A stretch of 64,000 bases of DNA from assembly GCF_023701695.1 (NCBI RefSeq), contig NZ_JAJOZC010000001.1, forward strand, positions 7,005,894 to 7,069,893, given 5' to 3'. The notes below the pieces were generated by a model. The model had not been told where the DNA came from. It searched no databases and worked only from the letters and a program-made list of their open reading frames with translations. Made by a program: the position numbers and the translations under genes. Below are positions 24,982 to 34,311 of this stretch, in pieces; the first letter of the stretch is position 1; each line of letters begins with the position of its first letter. The DNA comes from Streptomyces sp. RKAG290 (lineage in GTDB: Bacteria; Actinomycetota; Actinomycetes; Streptomycetales; Streptomycetaceae).

Positions 24982-27372
24982 GGTCGTCCGTGCTGATCTC
25001 GGCAAGCTGGGCGACCCGGCCCGCATGCCGCTCCACCATCGACTCGAAGGTCTGCCGGGCCGTACGGCCGTTGCCGAAACCGGGTCCCTTGGGAAGCTCG
25101 GTGAAGTACTTCAGCAACGCCTCGTCGGTCCCGGAGGCCAGGCTGTACTCCTGCTCCTCGGTCTGCTGCTCGACGATCCGCAACAGCTCGTCCGGTTCGT
25201 AGTCGCTGAAGGTGATGGTGCGTGAGAAGCGGGAGGCCACACCGGGGTTGACGGTGAGGAACCGCTCCATCTCGTGGGTGTACCCGGCGACGATGACGAC
25301 CACCGCGTCCCGGTGGTCCTCCATCAGCTTGACGAGCGTGTCGATCGCCTCGCGGCCGAAGTCCCGGCCGGAGTCCTCGGGGGACAGGGCGTACGCCTCG
25401 TCGACGAACAGCACTCCGCCGCGCGCCCGGTCGAAGGCCTCCTGGGTGCGGATGGCGGTCGAGCCGATGTGCTCGCCGACCAGATCGACCCGGGACACCT
25501 CCACCAGATGGCCCCGCTCCAGCACTCCGAGGGCGGCCAGGATCTCGCCGTATAGCCGGGCCACCGTGGTCTTGCCGGTGCCGGGGGAGCCGGTGAAGAC
25601 GAGGTGGCGGCGGACCGACGCGGCCTTCAGGCCCGCCTGCTGACGCCGCCGGCCCACCTCGATCATGTCGGTCAGGGCGCGCACCTCGCGCTTGACGCTG
25701 TCGAGGCCGACCAGTGTGTCCAGTTCGCCCAGTACCGCTCCGGACGTGCGCACCGGCTCGGCCGGCGCCTCCACGGCGACGGGCTCGACCGCACGCGGTG
25801 CGGGAACCGCGCCGAGCAGCCCCGGCGCCGCCTGGGTGGCGGTCGCGACGGCGGGCGGCGGGGGAGTGGCGGTGCGCAACGCGCTCTCGTCGCTGGTGCA
25901 GTCCTCCACCACCGGTCCGGTGCCTGAACCGTCACCGCGGGAGGCACCTTCCGCGAACTCGTAACCGCCGCGGGCACAGCGCTCGGTACGGCACCGCGTG
26001 AGCGTCGTGCGGCAGCCGTCCATCACATGGAAGCCGTAGCCCTCGCTGCCGGTGACCCGGCAGCCGTGGAAGGCGCCGCGGCCCTCGGCCGACACGTAGA
26101 AACCGGCCTCGGCGGGAGAGGTGACCGTGCAGCGCTCGATGGTCGGATCGGCGCCCTTGGTGACGATCACGCCCGTCTGCGCCGCGTCGATGGTGCAGTT
26201 GTTCAGGGTGCCGCCGCTCCCGTGGTCGCGGAACCAGGCGCCGGTGGACGCCTCCCGGATCCGGCAGTCGTCCAGCTGTGCCGTCGCCCCGTCACTGACC
26301 GACACCGCCGTGTTGCGGACCTGGGACAGGTCGCTGTCCACGACGTCGGCGCGCGAGCCCCGGTCGAGCACGAAGATGGCGTCCGGCACGTCGTGCACGC
26401 GACAGGAGTCCAGTATCACGGTCGCCCCGTCGCTGACCCAGACCGCCGGGTAGTCGCCCGTGCTGTCGTGGATCTCGCACTGGTTGGCGTCGACACGGGT
26501 GCCGGGATCCCAGACCGAGAGCCCGTTGCGGCCGAACCGGCGCACCGTCGAGCGGGTCAGGGTGAGGACCGAGCGCGAACGCAGGTCCACCGCGTTCTCC
26601 GGGATGTCGTGGATGTCGCAGTCGGCCAGCGTGAGCACCGCGTCGGTGTCGAGGGTGACGCCGTCCGCGGAGGTGCGGTGCACCGTGCAGTCGGTGAGGT
26701 GGGCGGACGCGCGGGCGGCCACCTGGATGCCGCTGCCCTTGATCTCGTAGATCTCGCAGCCGACCGCCTCCAGGCCGCTGCCCTCACCCGTGACGGACAG
26801 CCCGGAGCCCGAGGAGTGATGGATCCGGCAGCGCTCCAGGCGGGGATGCGCGCCGTCGCGCACCGAGACACCGGACTGCCCGGCCGAGACGATCTCGCAC
26901 TCCTCGAACACCCCGCCCGCACCGTCGAGCACGGCGATGCCGACGCCGGCCGGATTGTCGACGGTGCAGCGGCGCACGGTGGGCCGCGCCGCGCCGCGGA
27001 CCTCGATCCCGGCGGCCGAGCGGGTCACGATGCGCAGATCGGCGAGCTCCGGAGCGCCCTCCTCGACCAGCAGGGCGGGGGCCGCCGAGTCCTGGCCCTC
27101 CACATGCAGGTCCTGGACGACCGCGGAGGCGCGCAGAGTCAGGGGTACGCCGTCGACGGGGGCGATCCGTACGGAACCGACGGACCCCTCGGGCCCGCGC
27201 AGCGTCACCGCGCGGGCTATGACCAGATTCTCCCGGTAGGTGCCCGGGCGACGGTGAGCACGTCACCGTCCGCCGCCGCTTCCAGCGCCGCGGTGAGGGA
27301 GGCGTATTCGCCAGTGCGGCGCCGCCACCGCGATGTGCCGGTGTGCGTCACCTGGACCGTGCCCTGTGCCAT
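24941..27372 (-). CDS. Right-handed beta-helix protein fused to CbxX/CfxQ-type AAA+ ATPase (frame broken near 27244)
   Basis: Restored length 810 residues. The start MAQGTVQVTHTGTSRWRRRT and GEYASLTAALEAAADGDVLT lead, after adding one base at 27243-27248, into APGTYRENLVIARAVTLRGP and an array of about fifteen beta-helix coils (repeats like GARPTVRRCTV) to about residue 450. An Ala/Pro linker follows. Then comes an AAA+ module with Walker A TGSPGTGKTTVARLYG, Walker B GVLFVDEAYALSP, sensor VIVAGYTHEMERF and SRFSRTITFSDY, related to CbxX and type VII EccA ATPases. Without the repair, translation would need to begin about 43 codons later. Confidence 0.82.
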
Positions 27373-27681
27373 GGCGCTGTCGTGCCCCCACCTCGTGCGT
27401 GTGATGCCCGTGTCACTGCCACGCGGCAGCGAGCGACCGGGGTCCGCCTGCCGACGTGTCGGGCGGGCCGGTCCACCGTAGCGCGCGCGGAGGGCGGGAG
27501 TTGACCCGATCAGCACCCGCCCGAGGAGTGTCCCGTAATCCCCGGCAGGCATATGACGACGGCCGCGGCACCTCGGCACGTCGTCGGAGCACCGCCACAT
27601 CCCGTGTGCGGACGCCTCTGTGCCTTGCCAGGCACGGCATCCGACGGCGCGCGGTGCTCCACCGGGGGCCGCGGGACAGCC
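27373..27681. other. Gene-free stretch upstream of the beta-helix/AAA+ gene
   Basis: This is the only gap longer than 300 bp. It should hold the minus-strand promoter of the AAA+ gene at its left end. I see only short hairpins (CTGCC-ACGC-GGCAG at 27416-27429 and a GTGCC/GGCAC pair near 27630) and no credible reading frame or operator. Confidence 0.5.
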
Positions 27682-28263
27682 TCAGGTGCCGGTGCCAGTC
27701 CTGCCCCAGTCCGGTCCGGCCCTGGCCCATGCCCGGTCGAGCCGGTCGTACCGCCGCTGCACCATGCGCCATACGATCAGGCGCCGTCCGCACTCGATCA
27801 GCAGCGCCGCAACCATCGCCCCGCCGAACCCGGCCAGCGCGGCGTGGGTGTGCGCCGTGGGGGCGTCCATGGGCCGCAGTGACGGACGGCCCTCCCGGTC
27901 GGTCCAGATCCGCACCCGGGCACCGGGCGCCGTGTTGCGCGAGGACGTCGTGACCGTGGCGCGGCGGGGCGTGCCGTCCGGGGCCCGCCAGCGGGCCAGC
28001 ACCGCGGTCTGAGCCACCCGGTCCGTGGAGACCTCCGGGTCGGCCACGAGATGCCGTGCCGCGGGCACCTGGCGCACCACGACGGCGGTGGTGACATGGC
28101 TCCTGGCCTGCTGGGCCCGTACCGATTCCTGCAGGGCGTCATCGGCGCGGGAGCCGAGGAACAGGCCGATCGCCGGCGCCGCCAGCACGAGCAGCACACA
28201 CGCGACCAGCGCCACCCACGCCTCGCGCCGGTCCGTGGCGCGGCGCAGGGGTTGTGCCGCCAC
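27682..28263 (-). CDS. Rv1733c-like membrane protein
   Basis: The protein is about 193 residues with two membrane helices (VALVACVLLVLAAPAIGLFL near the start, ALAGFGGAMVAALLIECGRR near the end) flanking an extracytoplasmic domain with VVRQVPAARHLV and a beta-rich core. This is the layout of the actinobacterial Rv1733c family, function unknown. GGGAG seven bases before GTG 28263 favours that start. GTG 28299, twelve codons upstream, is the alternative. Confidence 0.72.
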   Translation of the reverse strand: MAAQPLRRATDRREAWVALVACVLLVLAAPAIGLFLGSRADDALQESVRAQQARSHVTTAVVVRQVPAARHLVADPEVSTDRVAQTAVLARWRAPDGTPRRATVTTSSRNTAPGARVRIWTDREGRPSLRPMDAPTAHTHAALAGFGGAMVAALLIECGRRLIVWRMVQRRYDRLDRAWARAGPDWGRTGTGT

Positions 28264-28305
28264 CGCCACACTCCCGTAAGCGCTCGCACAGTCCTGCACC
28301 CCCTT

Positions 28306-28330
28306 CCGTATCCGTCTTAACCCGATACGG
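28306..28330. promoter_or_regulatory. Inverted repeat upstream of the Rv1733c-like gene
   Basis: CCGTATC at 28306-28312 and GATACGG at 28324-28330 are exact complements with an 11-bp AT-richer spacer containing TTAA. The position, about 40 bp before the gene start, suits an operator or promoter element. No regulator gene is adjacent. Confidence 0.35.
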
Positions 28331-28423
28331 TGCGGTCCGCGCGCTGGAGCAATGAAGAGAGAGCCACCTCACCCTGTCCAACGCACCGGCCGCCCGCGTC
28401 AGTTCCCGCCTCCGCGGGCCCGT

Positions 28424-29248
28424 TCAACCGAGGATCCGCACGGGGTCCCCGACCCGGATGAGGCCCGCCGCGTCCGGGATCAGATTCTGCCCGAAGAGAA
28501 GGTGCCGACCGCTGCGGCGGTGGCGCGCGAGCGTGTGCAGCGGCTCCTTGCCCCGCCGCGCGGTCCGCTGGTCGATGGTGGTGATGACGCAGCGGCCGCA
28601 GGGCTCGACCACGCGGAAGGGCACGTCGCCGATCGAGATCCGGCTCCAGCCGTCCTCCGCCCACGCCGCCGTGCCGTCCACGACGACACTGGGCCGGAAG
28701 CGGTCCATCGGCAGCGGCCCGTCGCCGGGGTGGTCGCCCCGGGTGATGAGCGAGTTCAGTGCGTCGAGCGAGGCGCCGGAAGTGAGCAGCAGCGGAAAGC
28801 CGTCGGCGAGACTGACGGTCTCACCCGGCCGTCCGTACGGGGCGCCGATGGGTCTGCGCCGGCCCGGTGCGTCGAGATGGACCAGCCTGACCTGCGCGCC
28901 GAGGTGCTCGCTGAACCAGACGTGGGCGCTGTGCGCCGCCTCCACCACCTCGATGCGGCTTCCGTGCAGCACCACGCCGACCGTGTTCCCCGGCTCCGGG
29001 ACCTCCACGGTCAGTGCCGCGCTCCCCGGCGCGGACAGACCGATGCCGCCACCCGGCAGGGGCGCGGCGTGGATCTGCGCCATGCGCGGCTGCTGGCGTT
29101 GCGTGACAGCTGTGCCGGTGGCGTCGACCAGCATCCAGCGACGATCGCCGTCGAGTCCCCATGGCTCGACAGCGGCCTCGTCGGTTGCGCATGCCGCGAG
29201 CGATTTGACCGGGTGGATGTGTACGGCACTCAGTACTGCGGAGAGCAT
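28424..29248 (-). CDS. MOSC domain-containing protein
   Basis: The 274-residue protein has the N-terminal beta-barrel MOSC_N (VHIHPVKSLAACATDEAAVE, WGLDGDRRWMLVD) and a C-terminal MOSC domain with MDRFRPSVVV and the conserved Cys motif VVEPCGRCVITTID. The layout matches YcbX/mARC-type proteins, which bind molybdenum cofactor and reduce N-hydroxylated compounds. Redox partners are usually separate proteins. The ATG at 29248 fits the family N-terminus. It lies alone on the minus strand. Confidence 0.9.
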   Translation of the reverse strand: MLSAVLSAVHIHPVKSLAACATDEAAVEPWGLDGDRRWMLVDATGTAVTQRQQPRMAQIHAAPLPGGGIGLSAPGSAALTVEVPEPGNTVGVVLHGSRIEVVEAAHSAHVWFSEHLGAQVRLVHLDAPGRRRPIGAPYGRPGETVSLADGFPLLLTSGASLDALNSLITRGDHPGDGPLPMDRFRPSVVVDGTAAWAEDGWSRISIGDVPFRVVEPCGRCVITTIDQRTARRGKEPLHTLARHRRSGRHLLFGQNLIPDAAGLIRVGDPVRILG

Positions 29249-29324
29249 CCGTACATCTTGCCAGCCGCCCCGGACAGCCCGCGGCCTGCGGTCCTGCCTC
29301 CAAGTGACCTGGCCCCAGCGGCCC

Positions 29325-29789
29325 CTAGTACCCCCGGCCCTGGTACGGGCGGTTGTACGGGTCCTCGTACGGGGACTGCGCGGGAGCGGGCCGCGGCGAC
29401 GCCGGACGCATCGACTCGTAACCGGTGCCCGGCGCGGGACGCTGCTGCTGGTACTGCGGCGGCGACTGGTAACCGCCGCGGCCGGCGGTCGGCTGCTGCG
29501 GGATGTACGGCGCCGGGGCCTGCTGCAGATGCGCCGACTGCATCGGCGCGTAGTTCTGCTGCGGGTAGCCGTACGACGGATTGGGCTGGGAAGGCGCCGC
29601 GGGCAGAGCCGGCAGGGCCGACGGGAGCGCCGGCAGATAGCTGTTGCCGGTGTCGTAGGCGGCAGGCACTCGGATCGGTGCGATCTGAGGGGTGCCTCGC
29701 TCCGCGACCAGGGAGTCGTAGATCGGAGTGTCGGGGAACGACGGTGCGGCGTAGTAGCCGCCGCCGTAGGTGGAGCGGGGGGAGGTCAT
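29325..29789 (-). CDS. DUF6643 family protein (Pro/Gln/Tyr-rich)
   Basis: The 154-residue protein starts MTSPRSTYGGGYYAAPSFPD and continues IYDSLVAERGTPQIAPIRVP, the signature of Streptomyces DUF6643. The rest is low-complexity Pro, Gln, Tyr and Ala, likely disordered. No membrane helix. GGAGG four bases before ATG 29789 marks the start. It is divergent from the TerD gene with a 269-bp gap that contains an A tract near 29892. Function unknown. Confidence 0.82.
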   Translation of the reverse strand: MTSPRSTYGGGYYAAPSFPDTPIYDSLVAERGTPQIAPIRVPAAYDTGNSYLPALPSALPALPAAPSQPNPSYGYPQQNYAPMQSAHLQQAPAPYIPQQPTAGRGGYQSPPQYQQQRPAPGTGYESMRPASPRPAPAQSPYEDPYNRPYQGRGY

Positions 29790-30058
29790 GGCACCTAAGT
29801 TAAGCCCACGATGTGCTGATTGGGGAGCCCGATAAGAGGGTTGTTTTACGTGTTGTGAGTGAACCAGGTTCGCCAATGCGAGCGAACTTGGGAAAAAAAG
29901 GGCACCCAACGGCGTAGGGATCGTGTAAAGGGCGAGTTCACGGGGGGTTACCGACGGGTGCACGGGCCCGTCCCGCCACTGCTCTGGGTCGGGCGGCGGA
30001 ACGGGCATTAGGTTGACCCGGAAAGGTCTCGGCAGCCGGGCTCGCGATGGGGGCGATC

Positions 30059-31393
30059 ATGACCATGCTAAAAGGAACCAATGTTCCAGTGGCGGCGCAG
30101 GCCGTGCGCGTCGAATTGGGGTGGCATACCGCCCCGGGCACACCGGACGTGGACGCCTCGGCGCTCCTTCTCCTCACGTCGGGAAAGGTGCGCAGCGACG
30201 CGGACTTCGTCTTTTACAACCAGCCGGCCCACGCATCGGGCGCGGTACGCCACGAGGGCAAGCGGACCACCGGCGGCGCGTCCACCGACACCCTGGCCAT
30301 CGACCTGGCCCGGGTGGAGCCGGCCGTCGACCGGGTCGTGCTGGCGGCCTCCGCGGACGGCGGCACCTTCGGCCGGGTGACAGGGCTGTACGTGCGGGTC
30401 ACGGACGCGGCGAACGGCTCCGAACTGGCGCGCTTCGACAGCGCCGACGCCACGGTCGAGACGGCGTTCATCCTCGGTGAGCTCTACCGCCGCCAGGGCT
30501 CCTGGAAATTCCGGGCCGTGGGCCAGGGCTACGGCACCGGCCTCGAAGGCCTCGCCACGGACTTCGGGATCTCCGTCGACGAGCCACAGCAACAGCAAGT
30601 GTCCCCGCAGACCCAAACGCCCCCGCAGCCCCAACAACCCCAACCGGCAGCGCGGGTGGCGCCCATGCCGCCACCGCAGCCGCAGTACCCGCAGCCGGAG
30701 GCTGCCGCACCGACGCCGCCTCCCGCACCCCCGGCGCCGCCCGTCACCCAGCCCGTCCGGCTCACCAAGGTGACACTCACCAAGGAGGCGCCGTCCGTCT
30801 CGCTCGCAAAGCAGGGCGGCACCTCGGGATCCATGCGCGTCAATCTCAACTGGGAAGTGCGCAAGCAGTTCAAGGGCTGGGGCAGCAAACTCGGCAGGGC
30901 CGTCGCGAACCACGCGGATCTCGATCTTGATCTCTGTGCCCTCTACGAACTCACCGACGGACGCAAGGGAGTGGTGCAGGCGCTCGGAAACGCCTTCGGT
31001 GCCCTCCAACAGCCGCCTTATATCCACCTCGACGGCGACGACCGGACCGGCGCTGTCGCCTCCGGCGAGAACCTGACCGTCAACCTCGACGAGAAGACCA
31101 GGATCCGCCGGATCCTGATCTTCGTGACGATCTACGAAGGTGCCCGGAGTTTCGCCGATCTGCACGCGACCGTCACCCTCCAGCCGCAGCACGGCGCCGC
31201 GATCGACTTCTCGCTCGACGAATGCACCGTCCCTTCCACCGTCTGCGCCCTCGCGCTCCTCACCAGCACCGGCGGCGACCTCACCGTGCAGCGCGAGGCC
31301 CGCTATCTCGTGCCGCAACGCGGCGTGAGCCCGCAGCGCACCATCGACCAGGCCTACGGCTGGGGCATGAACTGGACCCCCGGCCGCAAGTGA
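30059..31393 (+). CDS. TerD-family protein with two TerD domains
   Basis: The 444-residue protein has a first TerD domain at about residues 1-170 (MLKGTNVPVAAQAVRVELGW, LLTSGKVRSDADFVFYNQP, ELYRRQGSWKFRAVGQGY). A Gln/Pro linker of about 70 residues follows, then a second TerD-like domain (VRLTKVTLTKEAPSVSLAKQ, HADLDLDLCALYELTDG, SFSLDECTV-type ending). TerD domains bind calcium and are linked to tellurite and stress resistance. In Streptomyces some affect development. ATG 30059 is chosen with GGGGG five bases upstream. Another ATG four codons earlier is possible. Confidence 0.9.
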   Translation: MTMLKGTNVPVAAQAVRVELGWHTAPGTPDVDASALLLLTSGKVRSDADFVFYNQPAHASGAVRHEGKRTTGGASTDTLAIDLARVEPAVDRVVLAASADGGTFGRVTGLYVRVTDAANGSELARFDSADATVETAFILGELYRRQGSWKFRAVGQGYGTGLEGLATDFGISVDEPQQQQVSPQTQTPPQPQQPQPAARVAPMPPPQPQYPQPEAAAPTPPPAPPAPPVTQPVRLTKVTLTKEAPSVSLAKQGGTSGSMRVNLNWEVRKQFKGWGSKLGRAVANHADLDLDLCALYELTDGRKGVVQALGNAFGALQQPPYIHLDGDDRTGAVASGENLTVNLDEKTRIRRILIFVTIYEGARSFADLHATVTLQPQHGAAIDFSLDECTVPSTVCALALLTSTGGDLTVQREARYLVPQRGVSPQRTIDQAYGWGMNWTPGRK

Positions 31394-31403
31394 GGCGTTC
31401 GGC

Positions 31404-32576
31404 CTACTGTTCGGGTGCGGCCTCGGGACGGGCGTACGTACGCCCCTTCCAGGCCGCACCGCGGCCCCGGTAGTGCTGCACGGCGGAATCGACCGTCATC
31501 AAGAGGTACAGCAGCGCGGTGAACGGCAGCAGCGGCGCCGGCCACAGGGACTGCCGGTAGTACCCCAGCATCGGCATGTAGGTGCAGGCCATCACCGCCC
31601 AGCCGATGCCCCCCGCCCAGGCCGCCACCGGATCGCCGCCCAGCAGTCCCGCGACGAGTGCCGCGGGCGGCGCGAGGTAGATGAGGGCGAGCCCCAGCAC
31701 CGTGCCGAGCAGCACCAGCGGATTGTGCCGCAACTGGGCGTACGCGCTCCGCGAGACCATCCGCCACAGGTCGCCCAGGCAGGGATAGGGCCGCACACTG
31801 TCCACCCGCTCCGCGAGCCCCAGCCAGATCCGGCCGCCGCTGCGCTGCACCGCGCGGGCCAGCGACACATCGTCGATCACCGCCTGCCGGATCGACTCCG
31901 GCACCCGCGCCCGTACCGCGGCCTCGGTGCGCAGCAGCACACAGCCGCCCGCGGCCGCCGCGGTCCGGGTACCCGTCCGGTTCACCCACCGGAACGGATA
32001 GAGCTGCGAGAAGAAGTACACGAACGCCGGCACGACGAGGCGCTCCCAGACACTCTCCACCCGCAGCCGCGCCATCTGCGAGACCAGATCGAACCCGCCC
32101 GACCCGGCGGCCGCCACCAGCTCCCGCAGACTGTCCGGCTCGTGCGCGATGTCGGCATCCGTGAGCAGGAGGTACTCCGGCTCCCGGGCCCGCGCCAGCG
32201 CGATCCCGTGCCGCACGGCCCAGAGCTTGCCCGTCCAGCCGGGCTCGGGCTCCCCGGGCGACACCACGGTCACCGGCAGCCCGCCGTGCCGCACGGACAG
32301 CACGCGGGCCAGCTCCCCGGTGCCGTCCTTGCTGCAGTCGTCGACCAGGAAGATCTCGGCGGGTCCCGGATAGTCCTGCGCCAGCAGCGACGGCAGACTC
32401 ACCGGGAGCATGTCGGCCTCGTCACGGGCGGGCACGACGATGGCGACGGACGGCCAGTAGGACGGGGCCGCTCGGTCCGGCAGCCGCTGATCGGTCCGCC
32501 AGAAGAAACCCTGTCCCAGCAGCAGCCACACCCAGGTGGCAAGCGAACCCACGGCGATCCAGGCAACGGCGCTCAT
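31404..32576 (-). CDS. Glycosyltransferase family 2, HpnB-like
   Basis: The 390-residue protein has an N-terminal membrane helix (AWIAVGSLATWVWLLLGQGF), a GT-A catalytic domain with VAIVVPARDEADMLP, LVDDCSKDGTGELA, LLTDADIAHEPDSL and AVIDDVSLARAV, and three C-terminal helices. The overall pattern resembles HpnB, the hopanoid-associated glycosyltransferase. Streptomyces make hopanoids, but no hop gene is in the window, so the lipid acceptor is uncertain. Its stop is 10 bp from the convergent TerD stop. Confidence 0.85.
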   Translation of the reverse strand: MSAVAWIAVGSLATWVWLLLGQGFFWRTDQRLPDRAAPSYWPSVAIVVPARDEADMLPVSLPSLLAQDYPGPAEIFLVDDCSKDGTGELARVLSVRHGGLPVTVVSPGEPEPGWTGKLWAVRHGIALARAREPEYLLLTDADIAHEPDSLRELVAAAGSGGFDLVSQMARLRVESVWERLVVPAFVYFFSQLYPFRWVNRTGTRTAAAAGGCVLLRTEAAVRARVPESIRQAVIDDVSLARAVQRSGGRIWLGLAERVDSVRPYPCLGDLWRMVSRSAYAQLRHNPLVLLGTVLGLALIYLAPPAALVAGLLGGDPVAAWAGGIGWAVMACTYMPMLGYYRQSLWPAPLLPFTALLYLLMTVDSAVQHYRGRGAAWKGRTYARPEAAPEQ

Positions 32577-32634
32577 TGGCCGAAGTCTGCCCCACTGAGC
32601 CGGGACCGCAAGGGCGGTCGACTATGGTGACCGG

Positions 32635-33418
32635 GTGAAGATCGCGCTCATGGACTCCGGAATCGGCCTACTCGCCGCCGCCGCCGCAGTGCGCCGGCTG
32701 AGGCCCGACGCCGATCTGGTGCTCTCCTCGGACCCCGACAGCATGCCCTGGGGCCCCCGCACCCCGAGGACGTGACGACGCACGCCCTCGCGGTGGCACG
32801 CGCCGCGGCCGCCCACCGGCCCGATGCCCTGATCGTCGCCTGCAACACCGCTTCGGTGCACGCGCTGGCGGCGCTGCGGGCCGCGCTCGAACCCGCCCTG
32901 CCGGTCATCGGCACCGTCCCCGCGATCAAGCCGGCCGCCGCCGCCGGCGGCCCGGTCGCGATCTGGGCCACCCCGGCGACCACCGGCAGCCCGTACCAGC
33001 GCGGACTCATCAGGGACTTCGCCGGGTCCGCGGCCGTCACCGAGGTCCCCTGTCCGGGTCTCGCCGACGCCGTGCAGTACGCGGACGAGGACGGGATCGA
33101 CCGGGCCCTCGCCGCAGCCGCCGCGCTGACCCCGGCCGACGTCCAGGCCGTCGTGCTGGGCTGCACCCACTACGAGCTGGTCGCCGAGCGCATCCGCAGC
33201 GCCGTGCAGCAGCCCGGCCGGCCCCCCGTGATCCTGCACGGCTCCGCCGGGGCCGTCGCGGCTCAGGCGCTGCGCCGGATCGGGGCGGTACCCGCTCCGT
33301 CGGCCGAACCCGGCACCGGGCTTGCCGTGCTCCTCGGCGGCCGCGTGTCCGACATGCCCGAAGCCGCTCTGGCCTACCCGAAGGGCGTCGGCTCACGGCG
33401 GTCAGCCCCGCCCGCTGA
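32635..33418 (+). CDS. Aspartate/glutamate racemase family protein (two frame breaks)
   Basis: MurI-like fold: DSGIG at the start, first catalytic Cys in IVACNTASVHAL and second in VLGCTHYELV. GTG 32635 opens MKIALMDSGIG but stops after PWGPRTPRT. Adding one C at 32753-32765 continues as RTPEDVTTHALAVARAA. A second missing C at 33377-33379 would turn AYPKGVGS into AYPEGRRLTAVSPAR with a stop at 33418, giving 261 residues. Without the second repair the frame runs on improbably to 34493. Only one cell-wall MurI is usually essential, and this may be a paralogue. Confidence 0.8.
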
Positions 33419-33486
33419 CCGCCGGACCACCCTGAGGGCGCGGTCGGACCCGTCCCCCGCGCGGTTTCTTCAGTACGCTGCTTGGC

Positions 33487-34050
33487 ATGAGGGACCATCC
33501 CCGAGAACCGAGGCACACCGGAGCCGACGTCCGCCCCGCGGTCTGGACCGGCCGGGCCACCAATCGGACCCAGTGGGTGCTCGCCGCCGCCGGCGCCGCG
33601 TGTCTGGCACTCGGCATCCAGCTCGCCGTCAGCTCCAACTGGGCCTCCGGCATCGCCCCGCTGCTGATGTCGGTGATCGGCTGCATGGCGGCCGGACTGC
33701 TGATGCTGTTCGGCACCCTCGCCTTCGTGAACGTGGCCGTCCGGGTCGACGGGGACGCCCTCGAAGTGCGCTGCGGCCACATGGGGCTGCCACGCCGCCG
33801 GATCCTGCTCACCCATGTGGTGGGCGCGGAATTCGCTCCCCGGGTCACACCGCGCCAATGGGGCGGGTGGGGCTACCGCTGGCGCCCGGAGCAGGGCACG
33901 GCTGTGGTCGTCCGCCGGGGCGAGGGCCTGGTGCTCAGCCTCGGGGACGGCAGGACCTTCACGGTCACGGTGGACGACGCCGAGGCGGGCGTCCGGTTCA
34001 TCCGCGACCGTCTGCACCTGCCGGCCACCGGCGCACCGGCCGGGGCCTGA
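33487..34050 (+). CDS. Conserved membrane protein with PH-like domain, function unknown
   Basis: The 187-residue protein starts MRDHPREPRHTGADVRPAVW. It has two helices (VLAAAGAACLALGIQLAVSS and PLLMSVIGCMAAGLLMLFGT) and a soluble part with VRVDGDALEVRCGHMGLPRR, VVGAEFAPRVTP and VVVRRGEGLVLSLGDG. This beta pattern resembles bacterial PH-like or DUF3093-type domains. No catalytic site. The neighbours are unrelated, so no function is offered. Confidence 0.75.
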   Translation: MRDHPREPRHTGADVRPAVWTGRATNRTQWVLAAAGAACLALGIQLAVSSNWASGIAPLLMSVIGCMAAGLLMLFGTLAFVNVAVRVDGDALEVRCGHMGLPRRRILLTHVVGAEFAPRVTPRQWGGWGYRWRPEQGTAVVVRRGEGLVLSLGDGRTFTVTVDDAEAGVRFIRDRLHLPATGAPAGA

Positions 34051-34219
34051 GCCCACCGCCGTCCCCGCAGCTCCGCCACCCGCCGTCGCGAGGCGCCCCG
34101 GCCACTCGCAGCGGCTTCACGGCCTCATGGTCCGGAGCGGTTCGCTCCTTGCCCCTTCCCGAGGACCCCGGCCCGCAGCGCCGGCTCCGGCACCCCCCGT
34201 GCCGAGGCGCCCGGCCGCG

Positions 34220-34310
34220 GCCGGGCCTCACGTACTGGCCCTGGCCGGGCCTCACGTACTGGCCCTGGCCGGGCTCACGTACCGGCTCTGGCCGGGCCTC
34301 ACGTACCGGT
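34220..34310. repeat. Four tandem copies of a 24-bp repeat
   Basis: Unit GCCGGGCCTCACGTACTGGC plus CCTG occurs at 34220-34243 and exactly again at 34244-34267. A third copy (34268-34290) is one base shorter and a fourth (from 34291) is partial. The array ends directly at the stop codon of the minus-strand O-antigen-ligase-type gene. It lies in the gap between convergent genes and is not coding. Confidence 0.85.
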
Positions 34311-34311
34311 C

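Noticed and set aside
22588..27372. Hydrolase and AAA+ pair as an anti-phage system
   Set aside because: The genes are convergent, not an operon, and no other defence or mobile genes are nearby. Only the architectures are noted.
29790..30058. A sigma-WhiG promoter (TAAG with CCCGATAAG) between DUF6643 and TerD
   Set aside because: Spacing between the elements is wrong (about 23 bp, not about 15).
31404..32576. Firm assignment of hpnB in a hopanoid pathway
   Set aside because: No hopanoid biosynthesis gene is in the window, so only the family resemblance is kept.
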